A DNA stretch of 64,000 nt from positions 9,982,001-10,046,000 of the forward strand of contig JANTQA010000047.1 of assembly GCA_027625915.1 (NCBI GenBank). The letters are read 5' to 3'. Under the pieces are notes generated by a model. That model was not told where the DNA came from. It saw nothing but the letters and a program-made list of their open reading frames with translations, and ran no database searches. This document shows, one piece after another, positions 34,691 to 48,151 of the stretch. This stretch comes from Anaeramoeba flamelloides. Lineage: Eukaryota > Metamonada > Anaeramoebidae. The stretch's first letter is position 1, and each line of letters starts with the position of its first letter. The position numbers were made by a program, and so were the translations under genes.

Positions 34691-35485
34691 AGGTTTATAT
34701 TATGAGATATACGGTCGTTTTCTATTTAATAAATGATAATTTAAATTTCAAGTTCCCAAATATTGTCAAAGTAAATTGGTGGAAAACACCCAGTTTCTCA
34801 CTAAATCATTGATAATAAGAGTATTTTAATTTATTTTTTAGCTTTTTTTTCTCAATTTTAGATTATTTCTATTTTTTTTTAATTTTTAATTTTATAGTAT
34901 ATAATAAGATAAATTCTTTAACCCACCTTAGTACATTTCTATCAAAAAAAAAAAAAAAAGAATCAAAAAAAATGAACGAGTAGCTAAAAATATTCATATT
35001 GAACATGGGATATTAAAAAAATAATAAGGTATCACTACTCAATAACAACAATACATAATTTCAAAATATGTTATTCATGATAAAATTCTCTATCTGTTCA
35101 ATTTTTCTAGATTTCAAGTGTCAAAAAATACTGATCGACTAAGAAATCCAGAAAAGAAATTTTTTTTTTTACATTTTTGATGAAACAACAACCAAGTAAA
35201 TAAGTTTTATTTCTTACTTTATTAAAATTTTTTTACCCTTTTTATTAAAATTTCCTTCCTTATTAAACAATCAAGTCTTTTTTATCAGGAATGCTAATAT
35301 AAAGATATTTTTTCCATTTTGAGATAATTCTTTTGGATATTAAAAAAATGATTTATTCGACATATTGAAAAATATTGGTATTTTTTTCTTTGGAATTGCC
35401 CAATCTATTTCTATTGAAATACCCAACCTATTCTATGAAATTACCAATCCTATGAAAATAATTGCAAAATCTTGAAATCTGAATT

Positions 35486-35734
35486 AAAAAAAAAAAAATT
35501 ATAAATACTGAATATATTAAAAATAATAATATTTCTAAAATTATTACAAAAAAAGATACAACATCTAAAAAAGCCTTGGTGAATAATAAAACTATTTTGC
35601 AGTCTTTAATAAAATTTCTAAATAAAAATTTAGGAATTCAGGTAAAAAGGGAGTTAATCCCCCCCCGCTTAAATAATAATAAAAAAAATTGGTATTTTTT
35701 TCTAAAAGATAGTTCTAACCTCGAAAGTTATTAA
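35486..35734 (+). other. Open frame of 82 codons without ATG, possible coding relic or exon
   Basis: The frame runs from after a TGA through a run of four Lys codons to TAA at 35732. It encodes a sequence with normal-looking composition, for example KKALVNNKTILQSLIKFLNK and later LIPPRLNNNKKNWYFFLKD. A C8 run codes for Pro-Pro. No family is recognised. It might be an exon, a piece of a retroelement ORF, or chance. The sequence around it is ordinary non-coding DNA. Confidence 0.35.
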
Positions 35735-36134
35735 ATAATTTAAAATTTTTAGAGATAAATTAAGTTTTTATTTTAAGATGAAATTTTATTTTTCTTCAAA
35801 TAATTTTTTCCGCAAGATATTTGGGAATCAAGTGATTTTACTTTTAAAAATTCAAAATCAATTTTTTTTATTACAAAAATTATTTAAATTGTTATAATAA
35901 TAGTTCTTATCACAAAGACAAAACAATTTGTTAATTGAAATTTTTTTTTTGCAAATTATTTTTTTTTCTTTAAAACCTGAAAACTTTTTTTCCAAACTTT
36001 AAATAATAATAAAAAAATTTCTTAATGGATCTCAATTTCCTTAATAAAATATTGTTAAACTTATATCAAATTTTCATTTATTTAATCACCTATATCTCAA
36101 TTATTTTTATTAGCTGAGATTGGATTTGAAATAT

Positions 36135-36570
36135 TAATAATATACATGTAACCAAATAAAAAATTTTCTTTAGAAATAAATACTTTCCAACAGAAATCAT
36201 AAAATAATGTTGCAACCATTATCAAGAATTAATAATTGTTAAATAAAAATAATATATTACTTTTTTATGTTTTATATTGGAAAAATGCAAATTTTAAATT
36301 CCAAATAAAGAGAATTTTTAAAGAAGTTCTTGATCTTTGCAGCTCTATTCGAAAGAGGAGATTGAAAATGAAGGGAAAATTATTACCACTTATAATTCAC
36401 ATAACAGTATATTAACAAAATAAAAAATTTTCTTTCTAAATCAAGACTTTTCGGCCGAAAACGAAAAATATGGTTTACCATTTTCAAGAATTAATAATTG
36501 TTAAATAAAAATAATATTTTTCTTATTTATGTTTTATATTGGAAACATGCAAATTTTGATTTTCAAAAAA
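36135..36570 (+). repeat. Direct duplication of about 170 bp
   Basis: The segments 36135-36310 and 36405-36570 run in parallel. Shared landmarks are AAATAAAAAATTTTCTTT, AGAATTAATAATTGTTAAAT, AAAATAATAT, TATGTTTTATATTGGAAA and ATGCAAATTTT. The 95 bases between them contain GAAAGAGGAGATTGAAAATG and are not repeated. Both copies lie just downstream of the minus-strand dehydrogenase gene. Confidence 0.75.
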
Positions 36571-36709
36571 TAAATCTCAAATTAATAAATTGTTTAGATG
36601 TGGCTAAAACTCATCCATTTCATAAGTCAAAACACAAATCACAAAAAAAAATGTTTAAAGATCTTTACAAGATTTCATTTTATTTTTAAAGAATACTACT
36701 CCCTTAAAC

Positions 36710-37669
36710 TTAATTTGATTTTTTTTTTAAAGATCTCCCCAAACCCCATAAAGTCGATGTTTTGGTTAAAATATAAAGAATTATATTTTCACCACAGACC
36801 AACTGAAAAGCCCTGACAAGCCCCCACAAAGGGCTGGAATCGACCACTGTAAATTTGCCAATGGAGTTTAACATCAGGTTGATTATTTGTTTTGGTGTTT
36901 GAGAAAAGGAATATAACAGCCTTACAAAAGGATCCTTGTCGAAATTATCAATTCCCGTTGCTTTGAGGAAATTGGTCTTCGAGATTGGTCCTGGTTGGAC
37001 TACACACACATCAATATTATATTTTTTTGTTTCGATTGCCAAGGATTGCGCAAAGGCGGAAATATATGACTTGGAGCTTGAATATAAGGCGCTATATGGT
37101 GCTGGAATGAAAGACATGATCGAGCTTGTAAACACGATCGCGCCAATGCCCTTTCTTTTGTACAGGGAATTCACCACGGTGTGCGTCAGCTGGATCGTGT
37201 TTGTCACTGTGCAGTTGATATGAGACTCGACTTGGTTCCACTCAGAGCTCGCAAAATTGAACACGGGCATGTAGCCTACATTATTAAACAACAAGGAGAT
37301 GGGCTTTTTTTGAAGCTCCCCTTCAATACTCTGAATAAAGGTCTCAGCTGGTTGTGACATGTCGATACACATCGATTCAACTTTGATCGCAGGATAATTC
37401 TTCCTTAAAGTTAAGCACTGGCTCCTCAGGGATTCCAGATCATTCGAAAGTAAAAGCAAATTTATTTTTTGTTTTGCTAGCCTTTCTGCTAAGATCAGCC
37501 CAAGGCCCGAACTTGAGCCTGTAATTAACGCCCACGTTGCGTCATATTTTTCTTGCAAATTTTGTGAGCGAACAAAATAATTTAAATAAATAAATGGATA
37601 AACAAGCCGAATTAGAAAAAACAAGAGTAAAAATAAGAGAGCATAAGAAACAATTTGAAAAAATTCCAT
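36710..37669 (-). CDS. Membrane short-chain dehydrogenase/reductase, 17-beta-HSD12/ketoacyl-CoA reductase-like
   Basis: An NAD(P)-dependent oxidoreductase of the SDR superfamily, probably in the ER membrane and acting on a steroid or very-long-chain 3-ketoacyl substrate. The 319-residue protein has an N-terminal hydrophobic anchor (about 5-30). The nucleotide-binding motif TGSSSGLG (50-57) and the structural motif NNVG (129-132) follow. Catalytic Ser lies near 182-183 and the YSSSK motif has Tyr196 and Lys200. VVQPGPI follows, as expected. The length fits animal HSD17B12 (312). The start ATG at 37669 directly precedes the anchor. It is intronless and ends in TAA. It lies between two repeat fields and no operon-like link is visible. 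The exact substrate cannot be told from sequence alone. Confidence 0.87.
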   Translation of the reverse strand: MEFFQIVSYALLFLLLFFLIRLVYPFIYLNYFVRSQNLQEKYDATWALITGSSSGLGLILAERLAKQKINLLLLSNDLESLRSQCLTLRKNYPAIKVESMCIDMSQPAETFIQSIEGELQKKPISLLFNNVGYMPVFNFASSEWNQVESHINCTVTNTIQLTHTVVNSLYKRKGIGAIVFTSSIMSFIPAPYSALYSSSKSYISAFAQSLAIETKKYNIDVCVVQPGPISKTNFLKATGIDNFDKDPFVRLLYSFSQTPKQIINLMLNSIGKFTVVDSSPLWGLVRAFQLVCGENIILYILTKTSTLWGLGRSLKKKSN

Positions 37670-38237
37670 ATCGAAATTGGTTTTGGACTGTTTTAAAAAG
37701 ATTATTCTGCTTTGTGAAATTTGTTAAAAAAATAAATTGTTTTTGGTTTATTAACAATTTTTTAGGTTGTTATTCATTGTTATTGATGCTTTGTTTAAAA
37801 AAATGCAAGGGTAATTGTTCAATTAAAGTCTGAAGATCAATTTATTTATTTTTTTTTTGATTATTAGGGTTTGAATAATAAAAGGTACAAAATTTTAGCT
37901 GATTTTCATTTACCAATTCTGGAAATCTGACTTTTATGAATAATTATAACTTTAGTATTAGGAAAGAACAATCTATAAATGGAGATCAGTAATTTAAATC
38001 TACTTTGAAAACTCTTTTTCTACAAGAAAAAAAACAAAGAAAGTAAAGATTTTTTACCCCTTACTTATTTAAATATCAGTTTTTATCAAATTTTATAAAC
38101 TATCCAATTTTTATTCCACGCGCCATTGAAATACAATACCTTTATCAATAAAAATAATTTAAAATCCAGTTAATTAAAGGACTTATAAAATAAAAAAATC
38201 CCCTAGTAAATTTAATAGCTAATTCAAAAAAAAAATT

Positions 38238-38480
38238 TTACTGCATCTTGAAATTGAAAAATGAAGTAAAAATCTGATTACTACAATGTCAAACTTACTT
38301 TTAATGCTATTTTAAGAAATGAAATATTGATTTTAAAATTTCAGATCCTTTTTTTGCATTTTTGAAAAGTACAAAATTCAACATATTTCCACATTATTTA
38401 AAAAAAAATTATTTTCTTTGAAGATAAAAGAAATCTTATTGTCTGTAAAGGAATTGTACAAAAATACTCTTTAAAAATGA
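38238..38480 (+). repeat. Dispersed repeat family P, copy P1
   Basis: Landmarks CTTGAAATTGAAAAATGA, AAAATCTGATTACTA, AAACTTACTTTTAA and AGAAATGAA recur in order at 45375-45560 and 48785-49025. Non-coding. Ends approximate. Confidence 0.65.
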
Positions 38481-40179
38481 AACATTTTAGTTTTGAAACA
38501 ACTCAATATAAAAAATACTAACTTAATTCAAAAAAAATTCAAAAAATCAATTTATTGATAATATTGTGTTGAAAGTGAAATGAAAACAAAAACTTCAATA
38601 CATTTTAACTATTTGTTATATACACTCAGATACCATCCAAAACCTTTTTTCCATTGTCAATAAAGACAATAAACACAATTTTTATCATCTATCATTGTGA
38701 ATTACAAAGTTTTTTGTTCCAAAAGAAATTATAACATACTAATAATAGATTTCAAAAATTTGGACATAGATAAAAAAATATCAAGAGAAACATGTAAGAA
38801 TTTTGAAAATAGAAATAAAAGTGAAACAAATTTATGACAAAGTACAATATTTTTTTTAATAGTTGTTTTATGAAATGATTTTTTAAAACTACTTTTTTTT
38901 TATCTAATTTCATAGCTATTCGAATTGCAACAGAACTTGCTAGTTTATTCCCAATAAAAATTATTGAAGTCTTAAACTACTCTAAATATTTCTGAACAAG
39001 TAACATAAAATATTCATTTCAATCCATTGTTCTTTAACTATTTTTATAGACAAATATTACAAATTAATTACCAAAAATCTTGGAAATTTCATTTTTATAT
39101 TTATTTATATATTAAGGCTTTTTTTTTTGGGATTTCGGATATTTTGATGAAAAAGACCATATATTTTCTAGTTTTTTTTTTTTTTTTTCATTTTTTTTGC
39201 AAAAGATTATGTGGTGTAAAAAAAAAGAGATCTTCAAAAAGACCAATAATCACTAACAAAATTGAGATTCTGTAATGTCTTTTAAAATGAATTGAATTAT
39301 TAGTAAAAAATCTTGTTGTTAACTTTTTTTTCAGTGAAAGTTCAGTAATAAAAAATTGGTTATGCTCATTTCAAAAATTGTGACTTACTTTTTTTTATTT
39401 TGATTTTATTTTTTTTTTAAAATATCAGGTTTTTCAAGATTTAGAATAATTTAAAAGTGAATTGTTACAAATCAGATTTAATATTTTGTTGTTATTCTTG
39501 AATACTAAATATTAATTTTTTTTTTTTTCAATTTATTATTTCAGGTGAGTCACAATTTTTGAAATGGTGTTGAGATTAATCTTCATTATTATAGAGAATT
39601 ATTCAGATTTTTTTGAGAGATGCAAAAGATATTAAAGTCAACAATAATCAAATATACTATATGTATTTTTACACACCCTTTATCTTTAATAGCCAATTAA
39701 ATATCCAAAAATAAACATGTATAGTGGAAATTTGCTGTGCATATTATTTTGAATACGAAACTTGATAAAAATAGTGATAAAAGTAGATTTATTGTAGTAA
39801 TTTAAAAAAAATTAGATTAAATGGGAAATTGAATTACACCAACTCAGTAAAAAATATAATAGCAATAACACTTTAAGTTTCCGTACTAACAATAAATTTT
39901 TCTTTATTCGTATTACCAAAATGAGAATTTATGAAAAAATTTAAAAAGTAATTTTATTTTTTAAAAATTCTTTTAAAACATTTTTATGATTAATAAATTA
40001 AATAGAACACTGATCATTTATCATTTTCTGCTATTTTTAATATTTTTATTTTTCAAATTTGTGGAGATATTTGTTTCATTCAGTTTCTGTTATTAGAGAT
40101 TTAGAAAATCGATTAATTATCTGATCAATAAAATAATCATGTAACAAAAGATTTTTGTAAAGGAAAATTCAAAATTTTC

Positions 40180-40490
40180 CACACAGCTTAAACGTTCCAA
40201 ACAATCACAATAATACAATTTCATTCAAATTGGAAATAATTTTAATTTTTGTAAAATATCAAAATCATTTTTTCATCTTTTAGTTTTTGTTTACATTTCT
40301 TTTTTTTGAATTACGTAACTTGTTTTGTTCGATCAAAATTTTTTTCAACGATTGATTTTATGCTCAAGTTGAGTTGTTCCAAATGGAAGAACTCAAATAA
40401 AATTAGTTGGTAGTATCTAACCATTTGATCGATCAATATTCCTAATAGAATTTCAACAAATTTACTAATGTAAATTTTTTTGTTTTACTC
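40180..40490 (+). mobile_element. Family G element, copy G3 (decayed, partial)
   Basis: Shows CTTAAACGTT in place of the end palindrome, then GAAATAATTTTAATTTT, TTTGATCGATCAA and ATTTCAACAAATTTAC in the same order as copies G1 and G2. The right half is missing or unrecognisable. Confidence 0.5.
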
Positions 40491-42171
40491 TCTCCAAAAT
40501 TTTTAACAGACCCTTGATTTATTTGTATTGATAATTATTTATTTTTTGTTTTGTGGGTATTGTAATTTATAAAAAATTGTTAACATTTCAATTGGTGAAT
40601 GGTTCTAATTTGGTATTTCTTCTTGAATTGATTAATGGAGTTTTTTTTTTCACAAATCAAATTTTGGTGTGTTAAAAATTTTGAATTGGAGTTTATTTGA
40701 TTGATTTTTGAAAGATGAATAAACAATTTTCTTTAGTTATTAACTTTTTTATCGCATTGTTACATTCTAAGGAAACGAAATTAAGGTGTAAATTAAAATG
40801 ATTTTGTAAATTGAATAATAATTGTGTGGAATTGAAATATAATTCATAATCAATAGTTTAAATATTATTCTCATCAAAATATTCAAATACTTCAGATTTA
40901 TTCCCTTTGTTTTTCCATTCTTCATGTTTTCTTCTTTCACAACACTACCATCAGTATCAATATTAACTTCATTGTCATAACCACCATCATCATCTTTAAT
41001 AGTCTTTCCCACTTTTCAAACTTTATTTGAATTTCAATTCACTGTTTCGTTTTGTTGTATCTTGTCTTTGACCATTTCTTTTATTATTTAGTAAAGGAAA
41101 GTGTTGTTTAATTTGTATTTTAGGTTTCTGATTCATGTCTTATTATTTTGAGTATAGAACTAATAGATTTTATTATTTTTTTTGGAATATAAATTGGTGG
41201 TTTGTTTTTTTTTTTTTTCTTATTTGTGATAATTAAATAAACACTTTTTGAATTTCATTTGCACATTACTACTTCCTAAAGAAATAGATATAATAACTTT
41301 GAATTCAATTAAGGTTAATAGTGTAAGATAGTTTCATAAATTTATCATTAATGTTTTTTTCAAATTAAAATATTTTTATTTTATTCAAAGATTAAATAAA
41401 GAATTAAGACATTAGATCTTGGCCTTGTGTATTTATTTTTAAATTAAGTTTGTTCATATCTTTTGATTTTATTTGTCTTTTTTTTTGGTTTGCATTTTTT
41501 TTATTTGTTGGAATAGTTTAAAAATAAAAAAAAAATTTTGAGATTTTTTAATTGGTAAATTAGCTGTTTGAAAAGATCATTGGAATTATTGGTTTTGAAA
41601 GTGTAAAGAATATTGAAATATTCTTGATAAATTTGTTTCCTTTGATGTCAATTTGGGATTGTAAATTTCGCTACGAGACAAAAGAGTTAAAAAGAAAAAT
41701 CTTGAAATTAAAACTATTTGGTTGGTAAAATTCGTAATTGGCAGAACACAAACGCAACAATGATTTGAGAGGAGTGTTTGAAAATTGATGAAATCCTATT
41801 TGAAGCTATTAGCTGTCCTAGAAATTTTAAACAATACAAATAAGTTCCGTAAAACAAATAAATATTGTTAAAAAAATCTCAAGCATAGTTTCACATTAAG
41901 ATTTTTTCAAAAAACAAAAAAAAAGTAAAAAAAAAAAAAAAAAGAAAGCAAAACCAAAAAAAAAAAGGAAAAAAATTAATAATTTGATCGTTTTTTTTTT
42001 AAATTAAATTATGCTTTTGTGGAGAAAGAAATTAAAAGTTGGTGAAGAATCTTCACCAAAATCTCGAATCCATTTTTTAACAATATGCTTTTTATTTTTT
42101 TCTTTTTGTATTTTTCAAAAAATAAACAAAAAAACAAAAAAATAAAAAAGCATAACAAAAAAAAAACTTAT

Positions 42172-42759
<588 letters not shown>

Positions 42760-43229
42760 TCAAGAGTTGTACAAATACTAGAGATCTTATTTAATGATTT
42801 GTAAAATCTATTTCGAAGAAGAACATTAGTTGTTACCGAAATTCATCTAATAAAATTTTTACTTTAAATTTTGATTTTTGATATTTTTTACCTTAGCTTT
42901 CAATTAAACTTTTTATTGGTTTAAATGTTCAGAAACTCTGTAAAATTAGTTGTGTTTCGTATTTTTCTTTCTCAAAAGTCACTTTGAAAGTTGGATTCTC
43001 AGCTATTAAAAAAAGAAAAGTTAACTAAAAATTTTTTAAAATTATTGGAATTTATTGGTATTTTTAGGATCCTTCCAAAACAAAAAAGAGAAATCTTGTT
43101 TTCAAAATTAGAGATTTCGACTGTTATGAAGATCTTGATTAAATTTAAAAATATAAGAAAATACAGAAATAGCAGATATCCAAGGACTTCCAAACTAATT
43201 CTTTCACTAAAATTCTTTTTAGGTATTAT

Positions 43230-43756
43230 TTAAGGACTATTCGAATTTTATACTCTGTAAGGGTTGTTATAAAATACTCTAAACAGAAAAAAAGCTTTAA
43301 AAGACAAAGGATTGAGGAAAAGTCCAAATATTGCAATTTTTGAAATTTTTGTGATTTTTTAGATTTTGCTTGAAAAATCATTTATTGATCCAAAAACTTT
43401 TCGAATTTCCTGAACAAAACAAGGCAAAACTAAAAAGCTATTTTTTTTTGATATTAAGATAATACCACTCCACTTTCTTTTCAAATATATTTATACTCTC
43501 TCGCTACACCTCTAACATACTTGAAAAGAAAGTGGAGTGACATTTTCCTTATGAAATTTTTTTCTTCAAAATTTGATGAGAATAATTTGGATTTGATGAA
43601 GGAAAATTGTTTTTGCCCAACTCAAAATTTTCCAAAAAAAAACCTAAATTTTTCAAGTTAGCAATATCCTTGAGATCAAGTTTCTTTGAAGTCTATAAAT
43701 ATGTTACTAGGTGGAAAAATAGTATTCACTAAATATAAAATTCGAATAATCCTTAA
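43230..43756 (+). mobile_element. Element E2: 0.53 kb inverted-repeat element flanked by TTAA
   Basis: Tips are GGACTATTCGAATTTTAT and its near inverse, with TTAA on both sides. The centre holds a strong internal hairpin with stem CACTCCACTTTCTTTTCAA. The whole element is almost the reverse complement of 48152-48680. Its left 200 bases are related to the arms of E1. Confidence 0.8.
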
Positions 43757-45374
43757 GAAATATGTAGAGTAAAGGATTAGATTTATCAGAGATCTTTTTA
43801 AAATTTGGGTATGTTAGAATTGAAGGTTAACAATTTCAGTTATCTTAAGTTCAAGTAGATCTCAAGAAGGTATGATAAATATTATTTTCAAGAATAAATT
43901 ATTAGTTGTTTTACTAATGATTAAAATTTAAAATTATCATTTTAGAAATTTTTTTTTTAATTCCTTTTCCAAATCTATCAATAGAAATCCGAAAATAATA
44001 TTATTCGAGTTTTTAATAATTAACATTTAGATTTTACAAACGTACCTATTTTAACATCTAGTAATTTCATAGATTTAATCAATTATGTTAAGAATAAAAA
44101 CTCGAAAAATGATTATTTTTGTATAAATTTAATCTAACGTGTTGCGTACTAAGATATGTCAAATATCTGAAAACCATTTGAAAAAATCATCTCAATAAAA
44201 TATTAAATGTTCATAAACAATTAAATTTGTTTTTTTGGTATTATATAAGAATTTTAAAGAATATTTTAGTTTCACTGGATTCTGGAAATTGATAACACAG
44301 ACTTTAAATGAATCTCTAAGTGAATTTTTTTAGTAATAAAATATCATTTTTAATTGATGAGATCATTTAATAGTACCTAACTATATCAATTTTTTCGAGT
44401 TATTTGAAAACATAGAGTACTTAGATGGTTTAACAACAATCGCAACTTACTCTATTTTTAATCTTCCCAATGACGGGCGCTAATCCTTAATTGATGTGTT
44501 TGAATATATTTAATTGTATTTTTGAATTTTTTTGATTGAAAAAAATATCTTGATTTCAAACTCTTTTTATTTTAAAATTTTTAATATAAAATTTAAAATC
44601 TTTTTTCTTGTACCCATTTTATTGTTTTTAAATATATCACAATGGTCTCCAAAATTCTGATATTTTAACATCAAACAACAATTAAAAGAAAAACTTAATA
44701 AAGATAATATTCAACTTTCAAGTCAAAATATTGATGATTAATCTCATATTTTTTTCTATATTACAGATTTTTTTCATATAAAACAAAGGTTATTTTTAAT
44801 TGATGAGATCAACTTTCAGTTTTATTTGACCAAACCAATTTTACAAAAGACAGTTAAAACTGTTTATAATGATTCTAATTTATATCATAAACCAAAAAAG
44901 TTCAAATTTCAGACCATTGCGTGGTATTCACTAACACTTCAAGTATAAAAAACAAGATTATATACAATATTAAAAAGGATAAAGTTGTCAGTAAAGGACT
45001 AGAAAGAGTTAAAAATACCAGGAGATCGCCTCTGTTAAAAATTTATTTACAAAAGAAATTATTTTTAAATTTATTCTTTAAAATTTAAACCCATTGAATT
45101 AAAGACAGAGAGAGAAATAAAGTAGTTTGTTATTTGAATTGTGAAAATGTTCATTTTCTTGAATTTTAGTTAAAAAAAGTTAACGAAAGTTGGATAAAAA
45201 CTGTAAATTTTTGAAAAGGACGAACAATTAAATAAAAAAAAAATTCATGTTTGTGTAAAAAGTACAAAAAAATTTTTATCGCGGCCTTTCAATTTAGTTA
45301 ATCAAAGTTTTTCTTTTAGGTATAATAACGAGAAAAAAATCTATAAGTATATATAATAGTAAATCATAAAAAAA

Positions 45375-45560
45375 AAAAAAAACCATTTGAAATTGAAAAA
45401 TAAAAGTTAAAATCTGATTAGTACAAAATTCTAACTTACTATTAAATTAATTTTCAGAAATGAGTTTTTTTAGTTTTTTTATTAGTATTGGGCTTAATGT
45501 ATTTTTTAAAAACTTCAAAATTCAACATTATTTGGAATTATTTCTAGTATGTTGTCAAAT
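45375..45560 (+). repeat. Dispersed repeat family P, copy P2
   Basis: Shows TTGAAATTGAAAAATAAA, AAAATCTGATTAGTAC, TAACTTACTATTAA and CAGAAATGAG in the same order as copies P1 and P3. Confidence 0.6.
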
Positions 45561-46909
45561 GTTGAAAATTGAGAACTGTGATATTTGTTGAAAAAAAAAC
45601 TTTTTCTTTTTGAAATACATTTGTAATCAATTACTTTATAACCCCGTTTGTTATTTGGGGTTAATATATTTTATTATTGAAAATTGTATTTATAATCTAA
45701 TAAATGTTTTTTTTTTTTAGATAAATTATTTGAAAAACACCGAAGGGGTATTTATATATCCTTTTTACTGAATTTTTGTCTTTGATGTAAATTTGATTTC
45801 TTTATGTTTGAAGTTTTTGGAGAAACTTTTTTTTTTTTTTTTTTTTTGAAGATAAAATTGATTATTATAGAAATATGTTGAAATTGATTCTAATCGTTTG
45901 TGAATAATTAAGATAACTCTTGAGATCTTTTGATCAAATAAAACAATTTTACATTTTTTATTGTTAAAATTTTGGTATAAAGTGCATTTTTCTTAGATTA
46001 TTGATATTATTATTTTTAAAAGGAAGTTTAATATATATATGTAAAACGTGATGTCTTAATAGTTTCAGTTTTTTCAACTAAATTTGATATCACTTTTTGT
46101 CCATATATACTAATAAATTCAGTAATTTGTATAATTACTCAAATTTTGATTTGATTGTTTTGAATATTTCAAAATCTATGACTATTTGTCAAAATATTTT
46201 GAGTGAATAATAGACTTCAACCTTATATGAAAATAAAAATCTTCAAATCTATAATCAAAAAAATTGCAGTAAAACAAAAATTATTTATTACTTATAATGG
46301 GAGGTTATAAAATTTGACTCGAAATGTACCATTTAACAATTAAATAACCAATTTTTGATAATCACTCATTAAATAATTAAAATTAGTCTTTATGACCCAA
46401 AAAGTATATATAGAAAATACTTTGGGTTTTGTTTTTCTCGTTTAATTGGCCCAGGTTGGTGTTCTAAAGAACAAAAATAAAGAGTTATTTTTTATCTTAA
46501 TATTAAAAAGATAATTCTTCTCAAAATATATTTCGAGCTTTTGATTTATGAAAATTAAATTAAAACTTTTTTTTCACCTTACTCTATTGATAATTATGAT
46601 CTTAATTCCCACTTTTCGCAAATTTTGTGAATTGAACGACTTTTTTGAATGCTTTGAAGAGATTTCATAATAGCTGCGAAAAAAAATTGGATAATATTTT
46701 ATAATTTATCAGTAATAAGAAAATGAATTATTCACAAGATGGTGTCTATTATTTGAGAGATCAAACACAACCAAAAAATAACAAATAACAAACCAACGGT
46801 AATTCAATTAACAACCACTGCTAATACACAACCACAAAAGATGTTTCAAAAAAAGTATTTTTTTTTTATTTGAGAGTTAAATTTCTTTGTTTGAAAAAGC
46901 GGATAGCAA

Positions 46910-47739
46910 CTATCTCCATTTGTGTCCACTAAAAGAGCTGTGCCCACAAATTTTCGCTTGACAAACCCCCATTGTAAATACAATGAGCGAAGATAAACTA
47001 ATAACAAATCCAAACACAGACAGCAAAGCGCGTCCAACAACATCCTCACCAAAATCGTATGACCAAGCACTCACAAACAAAATTAGCCCAAGGATTAGGA
47101 ACACGCTTGACCAAAAGATACAAGTATAACCCTCATTTGCATTACTAATAGTTCGATCAACAGCATTGTAAAGCTCAACATTACCCCCTTCTTCAATTCC
47201 GCATTCCTTAACTGTGCCAGTTTTGAACAATAAATTTTTATGCAAAACAAAGAAATCTCGTGTTAAAATTTCTGGGTGAAGTTTTAAAAATTCTTCTTCA
47301 ATCCTTGTGATGTCGTCGGTGTCTTGAATCTTTTTTTGTTTGAAAAATATTTGAGAAAAAGAAAAAAAATCAATAAAAAAAGAATTTAGAATGTTTTTTC
47401 TTTTTAACTTTTCATTTCTTTTTGTTTTTGTTGTTTTTATTATTTTTTTTCACAAAAAGAAAAAAGTAAAAAATTTTTTTTCTTAAATAAAAAAGAAAAG
47501 GAATTAAAAAAAGAAAAAGAAAATGAAAGGTAACTTAAGATTACCCGGATGTTGCCTTTAATTTCAATTGTTTTTTGTTTCTTTTTTGGGTTAATTGTGA
47601 CACACCTTACATGTAACGTAAAAGTGTTGGGTTGGATTATTATTCCTGATCGTTGTTTTTTTTCAGCTTTTAATGGGTTTTGTTGGAGTTTGGGCTTTTT
47701 AATTTCATCAAGCTCGATAAGGTCTTCGTCACTGGACAT
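46910..47739 (-). CDS. Ubiquitin-like domain protein with two C-terminal membrane spans, two exons
   Basis: Exon 1 is 47739-47545 (65 codons) and exon 2 is 47329-46910 (139 codons plus TAG), giving 204 residues. The donor reads CGG/GTAATC and the acceptor AAAAAAAG/ATTCAA; the 215 bp intron keeps phase 0. The joined protein has an acidic N-terminus (MSSDEDLIELDE) and a ubiquitin-like fold at about 38-122, with NTFTLHVRCVTINPKKK as the first strands and FKTGTVKECGIEEGG near its end. Hydrophobic spans lie at about 135-153 and 165-187, and the tail is short. A UBL followed by two membrane spans recalls TMUB1/2 and the fungal Dsc3 subunit of membrane-bound ubiquitin ligases, so a role in ER or Golgi protein degradation is a reasonable inference. 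The exact orthology is unsure. Confidence 0.72.
47330..47544 (-). other. Intron of the UBL-membrane gene
   Basis: 215 bp, GT (47544) to AG (47330), A- and T-rich with in-frame stops. Splicing joins GNIR to IQDTDDITRIEEEF and completes the ubiquitin-like domain. Confidence 0.75.
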
Positions 47740-48151
47740 TTTGAAATTTTCAAAAAGAAAACAATAAATAAAAAATCAAAGAGGAAAAAATGAAATTGTC
47801 CTTCGTAAAGTTACAACAAAAACTGTCCATTAATTTCAAAATATTCAACTATTTCAAAATGTTGTAGAACCAAGGTTTTAAAGAATAGTTTTGGTTTTTT
47901 TGTGACTGGTATTTGATATTTAAAAGGGAAAAAATTGTAAGTGGGATATGTTTTTTTTCACTTTCTGAAGTATTTCATTCATTTAGAATTGTTATTTCAG
48001 ACACTACAACATCATAATAAATAACCAAACAAATAAAGATAGATCAAAAATTTTAATATTTCTTGAGAACTCTATTGTATATTTTTGATGAAATTGCGAA
48101 AAATTAAAAAGTTTTTTACATTTTTTATTTAATAAATGGTTTTACAAGATA

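Larger units (their letters stand above)
31563..36709. other. Non-coding repeat field between PWP1 and the dehydrogenase
   Basis: No complete gene is seen. Contents: family C copy 2 (31775-31992), a TA run (32879-32900), family J copy 1 (33150-33345), the unbroken family G copy (34185-34690), an unexplained 82-codon open frame without ATG (35486-35734), and a direct duplication (36135-36310 and 36405-36570). The frames at 34296-34577 and 36498-36816 are repeat sequence or low-complexity. Confidence 0.55.
37670..42171. other. Non-coding repeat field
   Basis: No gene is supported. It holds family P copy 1 (38238-38480), a decayed family G copy (40180-40490) and a homopolymer-rich stretch near 41910-41970. 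A minus-strand frame at 40767-41012 has an acidic start resembling low-complexity coding sequence but no ATG-led product and no homology I recognise. The frame at 39027-39275 is Phe-rich and not credible. Confidence 0.5.

Noticed and set aside
40767-41012. Possible small minus-strand gene with an acidic start
   Set aside because: It starts at GTG, has no recognised domain, its second half is ordinary AT-rich translation, and no convincing splice sites join it to another frame.
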